A model generated the notes under the pieces. The model had not been told where the DNA came from, did no database searches, and saw only the letters and a program-made list of their open reading frames with translations. From Streptomyces sp. NBC_01439 (GTDB lineage: Bacteria > Actinomycetota > Actinomycetes > Streptomycetales > Streptomycetaceae), in contig NZ_CP109487.1 in assembly GCF_036227605.1 (NCBI RefSeq), forward strand, positions 496,001-560,000: 64,000 nt of DNA, written 5' to 3'. Below, in pieces: positions 57,645 to 64,000 of the stretch (the first letter of the stretch is position 1; each line of letters opens with the position of its first letter). Made by a program: the position numbers and the translations under genes.

Positions 57645-58793
57645 ATGAGAAGAAGCATGTCCGCGGCCGGAGCCGCCATCGTTCTGGCGGGCCTGATCAC
57701 CGCGGCCGGCCCGGCCTCGGCGGCGGGCACGACGGCCTCCTGCGCCCCGGGGATCGAGGTCCTCCCGGCGCTGGCGGGGTCGACCGGTTCCACGGCGGTG
57801 GGCTTCGGCACCGGCGGGATCGTGGTCGGCGACAGTGCGGGCCTGCCCGTCTACTGGACCGGCGCGGAGCACACGGTCCACGCCGTCCCGCTGCCCGCCG
57901 GCTTCGACCGGGGCAGCGTCAAGGCGGTCAGCGCCAAGGGCCTGATGGTGGGCACGGCCACCCGCGCCTCCGACCAGTCCATGGTCGCCTTCACCCACCA
58001 GCGGGGCTCCACGACCTCCGAGCCGCTCGGCTCTCCGGGCAGGGAGGGACGCGTCTTCGACGTCGACGTCAACGAGTCGGGGCGGGTCGTCTACGCCGAG
58101 AAGGGCGTAGCCAAGGAGTGGGTGAACGGGAAGGTCGTGCGCGAACTCCCGGTCCCGGCCGACGCGATCGCCGGCAGCGAGGTCGTCTCGCTGAACGGCA
58201 TCAACAAGCGCGGTGACATAGTCGGCATGGTCTCCGGCTCCTACTTCGACGCCGAGAACGACATCATGGTCACCAAGAACTTCCCGGTGGTCTGGCCGGC
58301 CGGCGGTTACCCGCCCTACAGCCTCCAGGTCTGGAACGGCTACCACTCCTCGTTCACGACGGTCGGCCGGGACATCGACGACCGCGGCCGGGTGGTGGGC
58401 TTGGAGGACTACTACTACCGCAACGACCCGAGGAAGACCCCGGCCGTCTGGAAGAAGCCGTACGACGCCCTGCCCACCGACCCGGGCCTGGCCAAGGGCT
58501 ACCACGACCTGGAGCTCTCCGGCAGCAGCCCGACCACGAACGTGGCCGTCGGCACGGCCACCAACTTCGAGGAGAGCTGGCCCAGCTTCTTCCAGGCCGT
58601 CTACTGGCCCGGCACGGGGGAGCCGCTGGTGCTGCCCTTCCCCGCCGGGACCCCGGGCGTGCCTCTGAGCCGGGCCTTCGCGGCCACCGACGACGACCGC
58701 GTCGCCGGCATGATCATCGACCGGGAGACGCGGGAGAGCAAGGCCGTGGTCTGGAGCTGCGCGAGCAAGCAGGCGTACGCCCAGAAGGGCTGA
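57645..58793 (+). CDS. Secreted protein with repeat-type beta-propeller pattern
   Basis: A 382-residue exported protein. Signal peptide residues 1-27 (MRRSMSAAGAAIVLAGLITA, cut after ASA). The mature part has recurring segments (STAVGFGTGGIVVGDSAGLP, GRVVGLEDYYYRNDP, INKRGDIVGMVSGSYFD, DDDRVAGMIIDRE) like the extracellular HAF-type or WD-like repeats of actinobacterial secreted proteins. No catalytic motif was found. Two Cys (near residues 33 and 374) could tie the ends of the propeller together. Function unknown. Confidence 0.7.
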   Translation: MRRSMSAAGAAIVLAGLITAAGPASAAGTTASCAPGIEVLPALAGSTGSTAVGFGTGGIVVGDSAGLPVYWTGAEHTVHAVPLPAGFDRGSVKAVSAKGLMVGTATRASDQSMVAFTHQRGSTTSEPLGSPGREGRVFDVDVNESGRVVYAEKGVAKEWVNGKVVRELPVPADAIAGSEVVSLNGINKRGDIVGMVSGSYFDAENDIMVTKNFPVVWPAGGYPPYSLQVWNGYHSSFTTVGRDIDDRGRVVGLEDYYYRNDPRKTPAVWKKPYDALPTDPGLAKGYHDLELSGSSPTTNVAVGTATNFEESWPSFFQAVYWPGTGEPLVLPFPAGTPGVPLSRAFAATDDDRVAGMIIDRETRESKAVVWSCASKQAYAQKG

Positions 58794-58891
58794 CCGTCGG
58801 GGGCCGCGGTCCCCTGGTCCCGAGCCCCTGTTCCCGAGCCGGTCCTGTCCGGGGGATGGTCATCTCGACGCCCGCGCGCTATCGATGCCCC

Positions 58892-59797
58892 ATGACGGAC
58901 GAGATCCGGCGCGGGCTGCCCGCGCCACCGGCGCTCGGCGCCGCCGCCCTGCCCTCCGGGACCTTCGAGGGCCAGGTGGTCCTCGTGACCGGCGGCGGCA
59001 CCGGGCTGGGCAAGGCCATCGCCGCCGAGTTCGCCCGGCTCGGCGCCGATCTGGTGATCGCGAGCCGGCGCGCCGAGCAGCTCAAGGCGGCGCGCGAGGA
59101 GTTGGCGGCCGTTCCCGGCGCGGGCCGGGTGACGGCCGCCGTCTGCGACATCAGGGACCCCGAGCGGGTCGCCGAGGTCTTCGACGCCGCGCAGGCGGCC
59201 TTCGGCCTGCCGGACGTGTTGGTCAACAACGCGGCCGCGAACTTCCCCTCTCCTGCGGAGGACCTCTCGCCGAACGCCTGGCGGGCGGTCGTCGACATCA
59301 CGCTGACGGGCACCTGGCTGATGACCCGTGAGTTCGGCCGCCGCCACCTCGGCGCGGGCACGGGTGGCTCGATCGTGAACATCGGCGCCTCGTACGCCTG
59401 GACGGGCGGGCCGGGCTTCGCCCACAGCGCCGCGGCCAAGGCCGGGGTGAAGAGCCTGGTGGAGACGCTCGCCGTCGAGTGGGGTCCGTACGGCATCCAG
59501 ATCAACGGGCTCGTCCCCGGGCTGTTCCCGCACGCCGACATGGCCGAGGACATTCGGGGCGGCCTGGAGCGCGCCGCGCCCGGCGCGAAGGACGCCCGGC
59601 AACCCGCCCTGCGGGTCGGCGCGCCGCGCGAACTGGGCTGGGCCGCCACCTTCCTGGCCTCGCCGTACGCGCGGTTCATCACCGGGCACACGCTCGTGGT
59701 GGACGGCGCGAACTGGCAGCGCCGGTCGGTGGTCAACCCCGAGGTGGTCCCGGTCCGCACCCAACTGGGCCGCGGCCCCTTCACCGCCTCCCCCTGA
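58892..59797 (+). CDS. Short-chain dehydrogenase/reductase, 2,4-dienoyl-CoA-reductase-like
   Basis: A 301-residue SDR. The cofactor loop TGGGTGLGKAIAAEF and NNAA motif are classical. The canonical YxxxK is missing: the residue four before the Lys is Ser (HSAAAK), while a Tyr lies 15 residues before it (SYAWTGGPGF). This Ser(-4)/Tyr(-15)/Lys pattern is that of mammalian mitochondrial DECR1, so a 2,4-dienoyl-CoA reductase or a related enoyl-CoA activity is likely. The setting among acyl-CoA dehydrogenases and an enoyl-CoA hydratase agrees. The start is ATG 58892. Confidence 0.85.
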   Translation: MTDEIRRGLPAPPALGAAALPSGTFEGQVVLVTGGGTGLGKAIAAEFARLGADLVIASRRAEQLKAAREELAAVPGAGRVTAAVCDIRDPERVAEVFDAAQAAFGLPDVLVNNAAANFPSPAEDLSPNAWRAVVDITLTGTWLMTREFGRRHLGAGTGGSIVNIGASYAWTGGPGFAHSAAAKAGVKSLVETLAVEWGPYGIQINGLVPGLFPHADMAEDIRGGLERAAPGAKDARQPALRVGAPRELGWAATFLASPYARFITGHTLVVDGANWQRRSVVNPEVVPVRTQLGRGPFTASP

Positions 59798-59833
59798 GCT
59801 CCGGTTGTCAGTGGGCGGTGCGAGGATCGGACC

Positions 59834-60634
59834 ATGTCTCTCGCCGATCTGACCCTTGACCGCTGGCGCTCGCTCGACCCGGCCGCCGCCGCACGCCTGG
59901 CGCACGAGGCCGCCGTGCAGGTGGGCGGCCGGGTGGTGCTGCTCGACGCGGTCGGACACCTGGGCGGGCCGCTGCACCGCGTACGCATCGAGCGCGAGGG
60001 GCGGGAGTTCGCCCTCGTACCCGGCGGGACGGTGCGGCTGGGGTTCGACCTGGACGCCTGGGAGCCGACGCCCGCGCAGAGCGCCGACTACGCCGCGAGC
60101 GTGGAGGAGGGGTACGGGTACGGGCACGAGGACCTCAAGGCCTATCTCGCCGACGTGCTCAGCCCGCCGCGCACCGCCACGCTGGCCACCGTGCTCATGG
60201 CCGTCGAGGACGAGGCCCTGACCGGGTCGGCCGCCGACATGCCGGGCGCGCTCGCGGCGCACGGGCTGCGGATGCCCGGCGCCGACGAGTGGGAGCACGC
60301 CTGCGGAGCCGGGGCCGGCACCCTGTTCCGGTGGGGGAACGAGTGCCCCCTGGACGAGCCGTCGTACGGGAACGGCCGCGTGCGCCACGAGCCGAACGCC
60401 TTCGGCCTGCACATCGCCTACGACAGCTACGGCACGGAGCTGAGCACGGACCCGACCCGGGTGCACGGCGGCGACGGCGGGGAGGCCGTCTGCGGCGGGT
60501 ACGGCGATCTGCTCGGCTGGCTGCCGCTGGCCACGGCCAACCGCAACCCGTACGCGGCCGAGTTCACGTACGGCCCGGACGGCGAGGGCATGTACGAGGA
60601 GTTCTCGACCCGACCGGTGCTCAGCCTCCGCTGA
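59834..60634 (+). CDS. Formylglycine-generating-enzyme-like (SUMF1-domain) protein
   Basis: A 266-residue protein. The C-terminal half (about 135-225) carries FGE-superfamily hallmarks: LRMPGADEWEHACGAGAGTL with FRWGNECPLDEPS, then NAFGLHIAYDSYGTEL. The N-terminal 120 residues (LHRVRIEREGREFALVPGGT) resemble the entry strands of the same fold. Active-site Cys residues of true FGE are not recognisable as a pair, and no sulfatase lies nearby, so it may be a substrate-binding relative. It is 36 nt after the SDR and overlaps the convergent enoyl-CoA hydratase gene by 14 nt. Confidence 0.65.
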   Translation: MSLADLTLDRWRSLDPAAAARLAHEAAVQVGGRVVLLDAVGHLGGPLHRVRIEREGREFALVPGGTVRLGFDLDAWEPTPAQSADYAASVEEGYGYGHEDLKAYLADVLSPPRTATLATVLMAVEDEALTGSAADMPGALAAHGLRMPGADEWEHACGAGAGTLFRWGNECPLDEPSYGNGRVRHEPNAFGLHIAYDSYGTELSTDPTRVHGGDGGEAVCGGYGDLLGWLPLATANRNPYAAEFTYGPDGEGMYEEFSTRPVLSLR

Positions 60635-61454
60635 AGCGCGGGGGCCTGCGGGCCGCCTTGGCGGTGTAGCCCTCACGACAGTCCTCCGAGGTGAGGGTGA
60701 GGGCCGCGGTCATCGCCACCCGGTCGAGGGCCGCGGGAAGGGCGGCGTCGGCGTAGCCGTCGATCGCGCGCTTGATGCCCTGGACCGCGAGCGGCGCGTT
60801 GTCGGCGATCTCCCGCGCCACGGCTCGGGCGGCGTCCTCCAGCTCCTCGCCGGGGACGACCAGCTGGACGAGATGGAGCCGCTGCGCCGTCGCGGCGTCG
60901 ACCCGCCGGCCCGTCAGGGCCAGGTACTTCGCCCAGCCCGCACCCGCCTCGCGGGCGATGCGCAGGTCGCCGCCCGCGTCCACCGCCACGCCCAGCCCGG
61001 CTTCCGGGAGCGCGAAGACGGCGTCCTCGGCCGCCACCCGGACATCGGCCATCAGCGCCAGTTCGAAACCGAAGCCGAGGCAGTAGCCCTGGACGGCGGC
61101 CACCACCGGCTGGGGAAGGCGGGCGAGGACCGCGAACCGCTCGTGCACCCAACGGATGCCCTCGTAGTAGTTGCGGGTGCGCTCGGCTGGGGAGTCGCCG
61201 GTGACGGCACCGCCCGGGGCGGTCACGTCGATGCCCGCGCAGAAGGCCCGGCCCTCGGCCCGCAGCAGCACCGCCCGTACGGACGCGTCGAAGCGGATCC
61301 GGTCCGCGAGCAGGCCGAGCTGGCGGGTGGACTCCCAGCTCCAGCCGTTGAGCCGGTCCGGCCGGCACAGGGTGAGGACCGCGAGGCCGTCCGCGACCTC
61401 CAGCCTGATGCGCTCCTCACCCTCCGCGATCTCCGTGGAGATGGTGTCGATCAT
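60621..61454 (-). CDS. Enoyl-CoA hydratase/isomerase-family protein
   Basis: A 277-residue crotonase-fold enzyme. The CoA-binding and oxyanion segments are clear: LLRAEGRAFCAGIDVTAPGG near 75 and VAAVQGYCLGFGFELALMAD near 120, with FALPEAGLGVAVDAGGDLRI following. The catalytic Glu pair typical of hydratases is replaced in part (GFELALMAD, PEAGLGV), so it could be an isomerase. The ATG at 61454 is chosen over the GTG at 61466. A TGACG palindrome lies about 45 nt upstream. It converges with the FGE-like gene. Confidence 0.88.
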   Translation of the reverse strand: MIDTISTEIAEGEERIRLEVADGLAVLTLCRPDRLNGWSWESTRQLGLLADRIRFDASVRAVLLRAEGRAFCAGIDVTAPGGAVTGDSPAERTRNYYEGIRWVHERFAVLARLPQPVVAAVQGYCLGFGFELALMADVRVAAEDAVFALPEAGLGVAVDAGGDLRIAREAGAGWAKYLALTGRRVDAATAQRLHLVQLVVPGEELEDAARAVAREIADNAPLAVQGIKRAIDGYADAALPAALDRVAMTAALTLTSEDCREGYTAKAARRPPRFSGG

Positions 61455-61497
61455 CGTGTCCCGCACCCCCGGCCCGATGGCTGACGACCCGCTAATT

Positions 61498-61510
61498 TGA
61501 CGGATCGTCA
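61498..61510. promoter_or_regulatory. TGACG-GAT-CGTCA palindrome upstream of the enoyl-CoA hydratase gene
   Basis: A perfect 5+3+5 inverted repeat in the 72-bp gap between the PIG-L gene and the enoyl-CoA hydratase gene. It resembles the TGAC-GTCA-type operators of actinobacterial TetR repressors that control acyl-CoA metabolism. No regulator for it is encoded next door. Confidence 0.5.
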
Positions 61511-61526
61511 GACTAGGGGTAGCCGG

Positions 61527-62288
61527 TCAGCGGGGGAAGACCTCGAACGCCACGGCCGGACGCCCGTCGAACCGGGCCGCCGCCTGCTGGGCGTTCCCGG
61601 TGAGGAAGGTGCGGACGTACTCCTCGGGGTCCTGGTCCGTGAGCACCTCGATGTACGCCTTGTGCTCCAGGAGGGACTTGATCGAACGCTCCAACCCGGG
61701 GCCGGCGTCGACCGCGTGCGTCGGGGTGGCGGATCCGGCCACCGCGACCCAGCGCACGCCGTTCCACGGCTCCAGGCCCTGTTCGATCAGCTCGGGGAAG
61801 ATCCAGCGGTTCCCGGCGTCACCGGCCGCGTCGAGCACGGCCCGCCCGACGGCCTTGTGGTCGGGGGTGTTCCAGTAGCCGCCGCCCTGTGCGCCGCCCC
61901 ACGTGTCGCGGTGGTTGAGGGTGACGATCAGCTCGGGGCGGTGCCGCCGGATGGCGGCGGCGATGTCGCGGCGCAGGTCGAGGCCGTACTCGACGACGCC
62001 GTCGCGGTAGTCCAGGAACTCCACCTCGGACACGCCGACGACCGCGGCGCTCGCCCGCTGCTCCGCCTCGCGCAGGGGGCCGCAGTCGGCGGGGGCGAGG
62101 CTGTCGATGCCCGCCTCGCCGCGCGTGGCGAGGAGGTAGACGAACTCCCGGCCCCCGTCCGTCCAGTGCGCGATGGCCGCGGCGCACCCGTATTCCAGGT
62201 CGTCGGGGTGGGCGACCACCGCGAGGGCGCGCGTCCAGTCGGTGGGCATGGGCTGCAAGGCGGGCTGCTGGTCAAGTTGTTCGGTCAT
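61527..62288 (-). CDS. PIG-L-family deacetylase
   Basis: A 253-residue metal-dependent N-deacetylase of the PIG-L/MshB superfamily. The zinc-binding motif AHPDDLEYGCAAAIAHW is near residues 27-43 and the third ligand is expected in NTPDHKAVGRAVL. Members deacetylate N-acetylglucosamine conjugates (mycothiol, teicoplanin, GPI precursors). The true substrate is unknown here; MshB of mycothiol synthesis is usually encoded elsewhere. Its start at 62288 is 18 nt from the divergent metallo-beta-lactamase gene, so the promoters must overlap the coding starts. Confidence 0.9.
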   Translation of the reverse strand: MTEQLDQQPALQPMPTDWTRALAVVAHPDDLEYGCAAAIAHWTDGGREFVYLLATRGEAGIDSLAPADCGPLREAEQRASAAVVGVSEVEFLDYRDGVVEYGLDLRRDIAAAIRRHRPELIVTLNHRDTWGGAQGGGYWNTPDHKAVGRAVLDAAGDAGNRWIFPELIEQGLEPWNGVRWVAVAGSATPTHAVDAGPGLERSIKSLLEHKAYIEVLTDQDPEEYVRTFLTGNAQQAAARFDGRPAVAFEVFPR

Positions 62289-62306
62289 GTATCGCACCAT
62301 AGGCGA

Positions 62307-63098
62307 ATGGATCGACAGGGGCGGGTGGTGGCGCTGCTCGACGCCACGGGCATCTTCTTCGAGCCGGCCCGTACCGCCTTCCCGGGGGCGAGCGGGGCCG
62401 CGTGGGAGCGGGCCGGGCAGCTGGATCCGGGCGCGATCGGGCCGGACGGGAGCTGGGCGCTCGATTTCCGGTGCTTCGCGATCGCCCGGCCCGGCGGCCG
62501 CTGGGTGCTGGTGGACGCCGGCGTCGGGCCGGCGCAGTCGCCCGCCGCCGCCTGGGCGCCGGTACCGGGGCGGCTGCCGGACGCGCTCGCGGCGGCCGGC
62601 ATCGCTCCGGCCGACGTGGAGGCGGTGGTCCTGACCCACCTTCATGAGGACCACTCGGGCTGGTCGTCGGGGGCCGACGGGAAGCCGTTGTTCCCGGCGG
62701 CCCGGTACGTGGTGCAGCGCGCGGAGGTGGCCTCGCTGGACCGGGCGGACCCGGTGTGGGGCTGGACGGTGGCGCCGTTGCGGGCGAGCGGGCAGCTGCA
62801 CGAGGTCGACGGGGCCCACCGGCTGGCCCCCGGCATCACCTTGCTGCCGACGCCCGGGCACACCCCGGGGCACCAGTCGGTCCTGGTGGACCAGGGCGCC
62901 GGGGCCCGGGACGTGGTGGTCACCGGGGACGTACTGGTGCACGCGGTGCAGCTGGCCGACCCGACGGTCCCCTACTCCCACGAGCGCGACCGGGAGGCCG
63001 CTCGGGCCTCGCGCGAGGACCTGCTGGCGCGGGCCCGACGGCGCGGCGCCCTGCTGGCCACGGCGCACCTGACCCGCGCCTTCGTGGAACCCGGCTGA
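62307..63098 (+). CDS. Metallo-beta-lactamase-fold hydrolase (AttM/AiiA-like)
   Basis: A 263-residue MBL-fold hydrolase. The zinc-binding motif THLHEDHSGW near 111-120, His in PTPGHTPGHQSV near 185 and Asp in VVTGDVLVHAVQ complete a two-metal site of the type seen in lactonases and quinolone-like hydrolases. I use the ATG at 62307; the GTG at 62322 with AGGGGCGG upstream is an alternative start. It overlaps promoter space with the divergent PIG-L gene. Confidence 0.88.
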   Translation: MDRQGRVVALLDATGIFFEPARTAFPGASGAAWERAGQLDPGAIGPDGSWALDFRCFAIARPGGRWVLVDAGVGPAQSPAAAWAPVPGRLPDALAAAGIAPADVEAVVLTHLHEDHSGWSSGADGKPLFPAARYVVQRAEVASLDRADPVWGWTVAPLRASGQLHEVDGAHRLAPGITLLPTPGHTPGHQSVLVDQGAGARDVVVTGDVLVHAVQLADPTVPYSHERDREAARASREDLLARARRRGALLATAHLTRAFVEPG

Positions 63099-63115
63099 CT
63101 CGGGCCCCGGCCGGC

Positions 63116-64000
63116 TCAGGCCTCGTCGCGGACCAGGGACAGCAGGCGGTCCAGGACACGGGTACCACCGGCGCCGAGGCCGTCGTGCTCGAACTCGTCC
63201 GTCACCCAGGTCCGCAGGCCGCGGATGGACCGGGCCGTCTCCAGCGAGTGCGCGGTGTCCACGTACATGTCGTCGTGGTAGACGGCGGCCGCCACGGGCA
63301 CCTCGTTGGCGGCCAGGCGGGACGGGTCGTAGAGCGGCTGCCAGCCGGTGCGGGCGGCCAGCAGGTCCGCGGTCTCGCGCAGCGGGGCGAGGGACGGGTC
63401 GGTGGTGAAGTGCCAGGGGTGGATGGTCTCGCCGGTGAAGAGCAGCCACTCGTCGCCCGCGAGCGTCTTGTCGGCGTCGAAGCGGGGGTGGCCGGCACGC
63501 ACCCGTTCGGCGGCCCAGGCGGTGGGCGCGGCGGGGTCCTGGGCGTAGATCGCCTCGTGGACCAGCGCGTAGAGCGGGTGCCCGGCGAAGGAGAGCTGGG
63601 CGCGGACGTGCTCCAGGAAGGCGTCGGAGAGGGCGGGTCCCGCAGGGGTCGGTACGAAGGCGTCCTCCAGCAGGTAGTGGAGCTGGTGGCTGCCGTCGCC
63701 CCGGCCGAGGAGGATGCCGAGCGACTGGAAGCCCTCGACGGTGAGGCGGTGGCCGCCGGGGAGTTCGGCCGGGTGCTCCGCGAGGTGGGCGGCGATCCGG
63801 CGGGCGCGCTCGACGTCCATCGGGTACCGGGCGTAGTGGGCCAGGTTCTTGCGCTCGATGCGGGCGTACGCGGCCTCGTACACCTCGTCGGCGGTGGCGG
63901 TCAGGGAGGGGAGGCCACCCGTGATCAGGGCGGCGGTGAGGCCTTCGGGCGCGGTGGAGAGGTAGTGGGTCGTGCAGAAGCCGCCGAAGCTCTGGCCGAG
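63116..64000 (-). CDS. Alpha/beta hydrolase, proline-iminopeptidase-like (5' end beyond window)
   Basis: A partial gene: the frame is open to the last base of the window, so the start lies outside. The visible 294 residues begin with the nucleophile elbow LGQSFGGFCTTHYL, and later parts (DEWLLFTGETIHPWHF, DVxDDMYVDTAHSLETA-type EVPVAAAVYHDDMYVDTAHS) match proline iminopeptidase/prolyl aminopeptidase-like hydrolases with catalytic Asp and His near the C-terminus. It would release N-terminal residues such as proline from peptides. It converges with the metallo-hydrolase gene 18 nt away. Confidence 0.85.
   Translation of the reverse strand, partial: LGQSFGGFCTTHYLSTAPEGLTAALITGGLPSLTATADEVYEAAYARIERKNLAHYARYPMDVERARRIAAHLAEHPAELPGGHRLTVEGFQSLGILLGRGDGSHQLHYLLEDAFVPTPAGPALSDAFLEHVRAQLSFAGHPLYALVHEAIYAQDPAAPTAWAAERVRAGHPRFDADKTLAGDEWLLFTGETIHPWHFTTDPSLAPLRETADLLAARTGWQPLYDPSRLAANEVPVAAAVYHDDMYVDTAHSLETARSIRGLRTWVTDEFEHDGLGAGGTRVLDRLLSLVRDEA

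Overview
This window looks like chromosomal DNA from a Streptomyces or very close relative. It is very GC-rich, coding density is high, many starts are GTG or TTG, and translational coupling (ATGA/GTGA overlaps) is common. It carries lineage markers: a chaplin gene, two melC-type tyrosinase operons with their helper proteins, Tat-exported enzymes, a galT-galK pair, and two sites matching the DasR-type palindrome. The content is accessory in flavour (secreted hydrolases, catabolic enzymes, regulators, insertion sequences, gene remnants). No rRNA, CRISPR array, prophage or complete biosynthetic gene cluster was recognised.

Layout. 0-7 kb: cholesterol oxidase, a TetR regulator divergent from a DUF3995-like membrane protein with two perfect operators between them, a carboxymuconolactone-decarboxylase-like gene coupled to a DapB-like dehydrogenase, an XRE-cupin regulator with a 53-residue membrane protein, and a CorA-type transporter. 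7.07-8.68 kb: a MITE-like element abutting an intact IS701-type insertion sequence that landed on the stop codon of an ATP-dependent DNA ligase gene. 10.4-14 kb: an unusual secreted-hydrolase/ABC-ATPase fusion with its permease. 14-25 kb: aldo/keto reductase, acetyltransferase, galactokinase and galT, several decayed genes, tandem repeats, a WG-repeat protein and an exported DUF6605-like protein. 25.3 kb: tRNA-Trp.

25.5-36 kb: chitinase, serpin, a 2-keto-3-deoxygluconate (KDG) kinase/aldolase operon divergent from an IclR regulator, a sigma-factor/CAP fusion, an NAD-dependent epimerase-like protein, and glutamate decarboxylase. 36-44 kb: melC1-melC2, a CitAB/DcuSR-type two-component system divergent from dctA, a subtilase, and a Tat-exported alpha/beta hydrolase. 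44-54 kb: an FhuF-like protein, a VOC protein, an acetyltransferase, two esterases, a small secreted protein, a chaplin, a second tyrosinase operon, and a DUF2975/XRE pair. 54-64 kb: a fatty-acid or CoA-ester catabolism neighbourhood (quinone oxidoreductase, two acyl-CoA dehydrogenases, a DECR-like SDR, an enoyl-CoA hydratase), an FGE-like protein, a PIG-L deacetylase, a metallo-beta-lactamase-fold hydrolase, and a proline-iminopeptidase-like hydrolase cut by the window edge.

How the genes work together. Chitinase (with a dre-like site), KDG metabolism (IclR plus a dre-like site), galactose genes, C4-dicarboxylate uptake and acyl-CoA oxidation together form a saprophyte's carbon-utilisation repertoire. 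Chaplin, tyrosinases and secreted enzymes connect to aerial growth and pigmentation. The most unusual single genes are the membrane-anchored sigma-CAP fusion (31800-33431) and the exported hydrolase fused to an ABC ATPase (10385-13090).
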